Below, piece after piece: positions 58,248-64,000 of a DNA stretch of 64,000 bases (positions are counted from its first letter, which is position 1; every line of letters begins with the position of its first letter). The stretch covers positions 5,189,781 to 5,253,780 of the forward strand of contig CM064866.1 of assembly GCA_032719365.1 (NCBI GenBank). The letters run 5' to 3'. Origin of the DNA: Prinsepia uniflora (lineage: Eukaryota; Streptophyta; Magnoliopsida; Rosales; Rosaceae). A program made the translations under genes and the position numbers. The notes beneath the pieces were generated by a model. That model ran no database searches, had not been told where the DNA came from, and saw only the letters and a list, made by a program, of their open reading frames with translations.

Positions 58248-59727
58248 CCTGTTAGAGCCAATTCTCAAAATCATTGTTTGATTTGGGTTGAAACCCTACG
58301 TGATTTGGATTTGGGCGGACACCTGATTTGGTTTTGGGCTGAAACCCTATTGAGATACTTGATTTTTATTTATTTATAAACATTTCACTGTTTAGTGATT
58401 TGAAAAACAATATGTTTTTCTTTTAAGAAAGTATTTGAGATATTATTTTCTGATGCATGCATCTTTTTAAGTGAAGGGTATAAATGTCATTTTAGCTAAA
58501 TGGTTTTATACACGGATTATTTTTGTCCACTCATAATTTTAATGTTTTTTATGCCTTTCAAGTTGATCGCGGATGCAGGTTGTTGCACAGACCGTGAGAC
58601 ATCACATGCCGCTACGTACTCTGGAATCCGCTGCATACTCTGGAATCCACTACGTACTCTTGAAACCCCGAGTAGGTTACGGTTTTATCCGTGGTTTCAG
58701 ATAAGAGCAGGTAGGGGTGGGCACGGTTCGGTACGGTACAAAATTGATCGATACCAGAATCATACCATTTAATTTTAATCGGTACGGTACGGTTCGGTAT
58801 TCAATATTTTGAAAGTGAAACCAGATCGTACCGTACCAATTAAGTTCGGTACGGTTTTGGTATGGTTTCGGTTTTGAGCCAAAATTTTGTTTGTGATTAT
58901 AAAGCAATGGTTAGGTTTAGGCATGGTTAAGTGTGAGTTTAGATTCTCAATAATTTTGTTTTTGGTTCCCTGATCAAAAATCAAAATCAAAAGCAAACCA
59001 TATATAAATAAATATTACAGACTTCATGTCTAATCCAAAAGATCAATTAGCTGGCTTTGCTAATTAAAAACTTTTAGTGGCTGACATTCAAGTAGAAGCT
59101 TCCGAGTCCTCCATGTAATTTTGTTTTTAATTAGTATAGACAACCAAAAGATTAATGACAAACCATGTCTAATAATACAATGGGCGTAAGGCAAAATTGC
59201 ATAGAGAAAAGAAAACAATAAATTAACAATTTTAACTCTAATTTAGCACAAGACAGACTCCAAAAACTTATATTCATTAGTGAATTTTAGTCCTCTAGTA
59301 TAGTATAAGACTAAAGAAAAAGGAAAACTATATTTATAAAGGACTTAAATTTTCAAATATGTATTGAAGAAGTTGCACTAAGTTGAAGATATCAACTCTT
59401 AGAAGCTAAATTAAGACATGTATTGTGATATCAACTCTTGAAGAATGCCTAATAAACCAATAAGAAATAAATTTAATTATTAAAAAAAATTCTAATTCTT
59501 TACGGTATCGGTACGGGACGGTTTTTTAAAATATCGATACCGAAACCATACCGAATTATATCGGTACAGTTTCGGTACCGTACCAATCATACAACGGTTT
59601 TACTATTCGGCTTTTTTCGGTATGGTTTGATCTGAAACGGTACGGTTTCGGTATTTTAGTTCCATGTGCCCAGCCCTAAGAGCAGGGCACATCTCACGAT
59701 AATTCAGGAGATTGAGATGGGTCCAAT
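58248..59727 (+). mobile_element. Right part of a plus-strand LTR, split by a hAT element
   Basis: Plus-strand LTR end: GGGCTGAAACCCT units, GATGCATGCATC (58453-58464), TTTTGTCCACTCATAA (58521-58536), then after the hAT element GGGCACATCTCACG and GAGATGGGTCCA near 59724. It probably completes LTR-I (33929-36051), but its terminus is decayed and no TSD pairs with ACCAT. Confidence 0.55.
58712..59678. mobile_element. Non-autonomous hAT-type DNA transposon, 967 bp
   Basis: Terminal inverted repeats TAGGGGTGGGCAC (left) and TAGGGCTGGGCAC (right, reverse strand) are flanked by a perfect 8-bp TSD AGAGCAGG (58704-58711 and 59679-59686). Subterminal blocks of GGTACGGTACGGTTCGGTA on the left and CGGTACCG/GGTACGG on the right are typical of this group. 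The interior is AT-rich with no transposase. TIR sequence plus 8-bp TSD place it in hAT. Confidence 0.92.
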
Positions 59728-60087
59728 CTTCTATTCTGGCATATCGCTTGAGGGAGTTTCATACATGCTCCTCATGATAAAATTGAATTACAACTATTAT
59801 GAATTTTTTTTCTTTATCTATTCTTTTAAGAAAAGAGCAATTGTTTATTTGTTTAATTATTGATTGTTATTATATTTTTCCATTGGTTATTAAATCATCT
59901 ATTTCTTTAAAAAAGTTATTAAGTAAGGATATTTTAGGGGCTATTGAAAATTTAATCATTTTGATGTTCTAGCTTTATATATATATATATATAATACAGT
60001 CCAATTAGAATAATGCACAAGGTTTAAATAGTGGATAGTAGACCTCAATTTGAAATTTACATGAATTATAAAAGTTGTAATGTTTCA
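59728..60087. other. AT-rich intergenic DNA
   Basis: No gene seen. It contains an (AT)n microsatellite at about 59974-59995 and runs of T. It marks the return to unique-looking DNA after the LTR nest. Confidence 0.5.
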
Positions 60088-60509
60088 GTGTATTTATATA
60101 AGCACCCCTTGAAGTTTTCGCGTTTTCACAAACACCCCCCTTGAGTTTTAAATTTTACGCAAATATCCGTTTTTGTTTTAAAAATATTACACATAATTCA
60201 TAAAATATGATAGATTTTAATTTAATTAAATGTAATATAAGTTAGGTAAATACTAAAATACACTTATGATATCCCTTTGATTCTAATTATGAAAATAGTG
60301 GTTATCATTCTAATTATGAAAATATTCCTATAAAAAAAGTTAATTTTGCCTATTTTTAAGTTAATATCAATTTTTAATTAATAATTACTTAATAAATAAA
60401 TTTATGTGTAATAATTTTGAAACCTAAAAGATATTTATATAAAATTCAAAATGTGAAGGAATATTTGTGAAAATACATCCAACTTTGAAGATATTTATGT
60501 AAATAACTC
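60088..60509. mobile_element. MITE with 10-bp TSD (Mutator-like)
   Basis: A 422-bp AT-rich element flanked by TAATGTTTCA (60078-60087 and 60510-60519). The ends form an imperfect inverted repeat: left GTGTATTTATATAAGCACC with CTTGAAG and TTTTCACAAA, right (reverse strand) GAGTTATTTACATAAATATC with CTTCAAAG and TTTTCACAAA. The 9-11-bp TSD class points to MULE-derived MITEs. No coding capacity. Confidence 0.75.
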
Positions 60510-60829
60510 TAATGTTTCACTCTAGTTTATAAAAGTTATTAAATTAATATTAATTTTAAAATTAAAATTATGAGATTGCATCGGCTTATTTAGAAATTTT
60601 TGTCTCATAAATTTCAGAAAACCTAAAACATGTGAAAGTGACGGGTGGCTCCCACACGTTTATTCGCCTTTTCTAAAATACGCGTTGCCTAATTCAAAGA
60701 TAGGAAAAGGTAACACGTGCCTAAATATCAAATTGACTCAACTTACATTATTTTCCTTTAAAATAAAATAAAAATCTGTTACTGGCGAACCATATCAGCT
60801 ATCCCTTCTAGTACTTTTAAAATGACTAA

Positions 60830-61170
60830 CACGTGCATTTTAAGTGTATTCATCGTTCTAATCAGGGAAGGCTCACACGCCTTAGTTGGGAAAAATTATA
60901 CATGTGTTTTTATATATGTATGATCACAATTAAGTAAGACTTATATGCAATTCACGTGGTTGGGAAAATTCACGTACACTTTTTAGTATCTATGATCATA
61001 ATTAGAAAAACTCAAACACGCTATTTTAATGGTTGGAAAGACTCACACACTCATTTTAGCATCTCTGGTCACAGTTAAGGAAATCTAACGCACACCCTTC
61101 CTGTCGTTAGGAGACTTACACACACATTTTAATGTATTCTTGACCACAATCAGGGAAGACTTTCACACGC
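60830..61170. repeat. ~70-bp degenerate tandem repeat
   Basis: About five units with a recurring core like TTTTAGTATCTATGATCACA followed by ATTAGGGAAGACTCACACACG. Cores begin near 60838, 60907, 60980, 61057 and 61126, a spacing of 69-77. Each unit carries an ACACG or CACGTG-like motif. Strongly diverged minisatellite; no gene. Confidence 0.65.
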
Positions 61171-61621
61171 GTTACTCCGGCCTATAATCAGAAGATTGTT
61201 GAGGTAGACTTACACATCGTGGCGTAGTTAGAATATAATATTAGTGGGGGTTTAACCATTTTTTTTTTCTATAAAATACACTTAATTAATGATATTTTTT
61301 ATTTATTGGTTATCACAAATTTATAAGTATGGTTATAAAAAAAAAATTCACATTTAAATAAATTTCAAGGGCATTTTTGGTGGTTTCTCAAAAACGAAAA
61401 AAATTGTTTCACGACATTTTTTGTTCTATTTTTTTGTATAAATCATGTACACTATAAATTATAAATTCACACTCAAATATGAAAAAAAAAAAAACTTGCG
61501 AAAGTTTATAAGCTCTATTATCACTATAAACATTTAGGAATAAAAAAAATAAGTAAGGAAATATAAATTAAATACAGAATCCTTAGAAAATATGAAGTAG
61601 ATACATTTTACGAATATTTAT
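61171..61621. other. AT-rich intergenic DNA
   Basis: Low-complexity DNA with many A or T runs. No gene or structured repeat recognised. It ends in TTTAT, the TSD of the Cassandra LTR. Confidence 0.5.
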
Positions 61622-61945
61622 TATCAGGACCCGACCCTCCTCGGCCAGGACTCAACTCATTTAGCACCATATTGTCCGCTTTGGGCCTCGCCCTCACGGT
61701 TTTGTTTTCGGGAGCTCATGGTGCAACTTCCCAGAGGGTCACCCATCATGGAATTGCACCAGCCTCAACTCGCTTAACTTTGGGGTTTCAATCCCTCCCG
61801 AAGCTACTTGAGCTCCCAAAAGGTCTAGCGCTAGATAGGTGTGTGCCTACACCTTTAAGGCACACCATCATCCTCTTCTCAGACCATTCCCCCTTCGCAG
61901 GAATGTGAGATCATTCACCGTTCCCTTTAGGACACGGGTCTTACA
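61622..61945 (-). mobile_element. Cassandra-type TRIM solo LTR with 5S rRNA-like promoter
   Basis: 324 bp flanked by TTTAT (61617-61621 and 61946-61950). On the minus strand it starts TGTAAGACCCGTGTCC and contains the 5S-rRNA-derived Pol III control region: AAAGTTAAGCGAG (box A, about 61770-61782) and GATGGGTGACCCTCTGGG (box C region, about 61731-61748). This 5S insert is diagnostic of Cassandra. The other terminus reads TATCAGGACCC where TGTCAGG would be expected. No second LTR is nearby, so it is a solo LTR. Confidence 0.9.
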
Positions 61946-61950
61946 TTTAT

Positions 61951-63033
61951 AATTAGAAAAGGAAAGGAATAAATTAACAAAAGAAGAAAATAAGGCAAAG
62001 AACAATAAAAATTAATTCAAAAATTTTAAATATATGTATGATAAATTAGTATAGTATCATATATAAACTATCTTTTTTAAAATACATAAAAAAATTAATA
62101 CAAATTTATAAGAGAAATAAAAAATATTATGCATTATAAATAAAAAGATTAAAATATATTTATTATTTTATGATAAATAATACATAATATTATTATTTGC
62201 ACAATCTAGCCATAATTAGAAGATTTAACAGTATAAATTGAACCCATAACAAACAGGAAACATGCCAAACTTGATAATACCCTAATGAAACAACCTAATG
62301 TGATTCAATTTATATTATTATCAAATTAACCCAATTTCATATTATCTACATGGCTTGAAAATATTTTGTTATGTACGTACTAATTTTACACCAATGGAGG
62401 AGGTCAACAAGATTTACAAATAACAAAATACTCTAAGAGTGTTTGGATAAAAGAAAATAATAAGAGATTTGATAAAAAGTTATAATTTTATAATTTCTAC
62501 GCACCAATTCCTTTGTTTGGATAATAAAAATTGAAATTTACAAATTCCAAAAAAAAAAATATAAATAAAGAATTTGGATATCCCAAATTATGAATTAAAA
62601 TGATGTTTCAAATGACATAATTTTTAAATAATGAGTTGAAACAAGTGAAATTTTAATTTTTATAATTTTTAACATTGATATCTAAACGTTAAAATTTACA
62701 AACAATGAAAAATTATAAATATAAAATTACAAATTATAAAATTTTGTAAATTCTCATTATATTAGGAATTTTTTTTGTTCACACACTCTAAAATTCTTGC
62801 ACCAACTTTTGTCTTCACACTAAAAGGCTGCTTGTGGTAGCCGCCCCTCACGTCAAAAGGATTATGACTGCTCAAGAAATTAATGGCACTCTTTTCCTTT
62901 TTTTTTTAAGGAAAAATTTACGGCACTTAAAGAGAAAATCTCAAGACTCGAAGGGGAATAACAAAATCACAGAAAATATGTCATTTACTTTATACTGACA
63001 AATTATTTACATTTTACATCACATGAAATTTGT
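61951..63033. other. AT-rich intergenic DNA, probably with MITE remnants
   Basis: Very AT-rich. Around 62437-62770 there are opposed motifs (GAGTGTTTGGATAA, TTTGTTTGGATAATAAAAATTG, and inverted AATTTACAAATTCC/GGATATCC-like pieces) that suggest a decayed MITE, but I cannot fix its ends. The last 100 bases are the 3' flank of the NLR gene. Confidence 0.4.
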
Positions 63034-64000
63034 TCACTCATCAAGCCAGTCTAGATCGAAACGTTTCTCGGCTACCTGAACATGAAGCTCCGGCAGTGCC
63101 TTGTGTTCATCCCTCCACAGCCAAGACATCTCCTCGTCGCATACTACGCGACGCAGAGACTGCAATGTCGCGACAGATTTCGGTAGACTGCTAATCTGTG
63201 AACACTCCCTCATGTCAATCTTTTCCAAACTTGATAACTTCCCAATGCTTATGGGGAGGCAACTCAAATTAACACACTGGGAAATGTCGATGTACTTCAA
63301 ATTAAGCAGCTCACAAATGCCCGGAGGAAGCGTCTGGAGCGCGGGACATGCGTAGAGCCTTAGGATTTGTAAAGATCTCAGCTTGAATAAATCGGCTGGG
63401 AGTTGGTATAAGCTGTGGCAGTTGGTGATGCTGAGGGTCTTGAGCAACTGCATTTCGCAAAGGCATGAAGGAAGGATGAACAAATCGTCACAATGATCGA
63501 TTGTGAGTTCTAAGAGGCGAGGAAAGGCTGATTGATCAAGGCTCTGATTGATCTTGCATAGGATGATTGAAATTTTCCTCAAATTTTTCAGGGGTATGGT
63601 GGATAACTGAGGGACGGAAACCTTTTCAAGCCAGAGGCTTCTCAACTTGGGCAAATTTGACAAGATTGAAAAACCATGGAGGGCTGCATTTGAGGTATTG
63701 TAATTTACTATTATTAGTGCCCTAAGCTTCGGCATGTTGGCAATGAAGGGAGGTAAGAGGTAATTGTCTGCGGCGAAGTTTAAAATGAGCACTTCACATT
63801 TGGGGAAATCCATCTGGAACCAGTCCATCTCGTTCATTTCACCTACGTTATGCAGTGATTCATATGTTAAGTTCCGTATTAAGATAGACATACATGATGG
63901 AGACAGCATATATTGGTAATTTATATATACCTGTATGAATTGATACAATCTGGGCATAAAATGGCTGATCTGAGTACCTCTCCCATTTTCTTGGAACTTC
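63034..64000 (-). CDS. RPW8-type NLR (RNL) disease-resistance protein, 3' end
   Basis: C-terminal part of a helper-type CC(R)-NB-LRR immune receptor of the ADR1/NRG1 class, acting in effector-triggered immunity. The gene enters from the right edge. Exon 63931-64000 encodes EVPRKWERYSDQPFYAQIVS then IHT; an 88-bp intron (63843-63930, GT-AG) splits the codon for Gly; the last exon 63034-63842 begins GEMNEMDWFQMDFPKCEVL and ends FDLDWLDE followed by TGA. WER...VSIHTGEM.EMDWF.M.FPK and the DLDWLDE tail are hallmarks of RNLs by recall. About eight leucine-rich repeats follow, e.g. LKTLSITNCHSLYQLPADL, LKYIDISQCVNLSCLP and LEKIDMRECSQISSLPKS. A continuous frame from 63957 through the intron is an artefact. 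No break is visible in this part; the NB-ARC and RPW8 domains lie outside the window. Confidence 0.93.
   Translation of the reverse strand, partial: KFQENGRGTQISHFMPRLYQFIQVYINYQYMLSPSCMSILIRNLTYESLHNVGEMNEMDWFQMDFPKCEVLILNFAADNYLLPPFIANMPKLRALIIVNYNTSNAALHGFSILSNLPKLRSLWLEKVSVPQLSTIPLKNLRKISIILCKINQSLDQSAFPRLLELTIDHCDDLFILPSCLCEMQLLKTLSITNCHSLYQLPADLFKLRSLQILRLYACPALQTLPPGICELLNLKYIDISQCVNLSCLPISIGKLSSLEKIDMRECSQISSLPKSVATLQSLRRVVCDEEMSWLWRDEHKALPELHVQVAEKRFDLDWLDE
63843..63930 (-). other. Intron of the RNL gene
   Basis: 88 bp, donor CAG|GTATAT and acceptor ACGTAG|GT on the minus strand. Removing it restores the family sequence SIHT-GEMNEMDWF. The intron happens to be open in one frame, which would give a false start at 63957. 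Confidence 0.85.

Noticed and set aside
63843..63957. RNL frame starting at 63957 (MPRLYQF...)
   Set aside because: It translates the intron. Splicing at 63930/63843 restores the family sequence VSIHT-GEMNEMDWF in frame.

Overview
This is a stretch of angiosperm (eudicot-type) nuclear DNA. A 14-exon transporter gene with GT-AG introns, an RPW8-type NLR resistance gene, Ty3/gypsy LTR elements primed by initiator tRNA-Met, a Cassandra solo LTR carrying 5S-rRNA-derived sequence, and hAT- and Mutator-like non-autonomous DNA transposons all point that way. The genus cannot be told from the sequence alone.

Layout. (1) 1-5.9 kb: upstream flank and a complete nucleobase-ascorbate transporter (NAT) gene on the + strand, 1555-4956. 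(2) 5.9-7.0 kb: relic DNA, including one orphan exon of a receptor-like kinase. (3) 7.0-59.7 kb: a dense nest of long-LTR retroelements. Three are structurally complete with matching 5-bp target-site duplications (TSDs): E1, 7488-15361 minus, TSD CGCAC; E2, 24058-33396 minus, TSD CAACA; E3, 42102-50248 plus, TSD GGTTC. Five long solo LTRs also have matching TSDs: 16169-22238 (TGTAG), containing 16201-19206 (TTAAA); 37159-39939 (TGGAA); 40089-53688 (AATGT), containing 40369-51432 (CATAT), which contains E3. Truncated LTRs and one rearranged element with a pol fragment (53859-58096) fill the rest. (4) 58.7-63.0 kb: AT-rich DNA with a 967-bp hAT-type element, a 422-bp MULE-like MITE, a minisatellite and a Cassandra solo LTR. 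(5) 63.0-64.0 kb: the 3' end of an RNL-class NLR gene on the minus strand.

None of the three complete LTR elements encodes pol. E1 has gag only (TR-GAG type, broken by one stop codon); E2 and E3 have non-coding interiors (LARD-like). They would need enzymes supplied in trans.

The strongest unexplained signal is shared by nearly all the long LTRs despite low primary-sequence similarity between families. A domain of about 0.7-1.2 kb is bracketed by an inverted pair, TGTGAGTGGAC on the left and GTCCACTCACAG on the right, with ATGCATGC palindromes inside the arms. Between them lie arrays of very short hairpins whose stems change in a compensated way from unit to unit (for example GACATC-AGG-GATGTC, AGCGTC-TGG-GACGCT, GGGTC-AGG-GACCC). 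In E1 and E3 the equivalent unit is GAGTCTTTAAACTC, alternating with GGGTCTTTAAACCC. This looks like a conserved folded-RNA or palindromic-DNA module of these LTRs and is the main candidate for an undescribed system.
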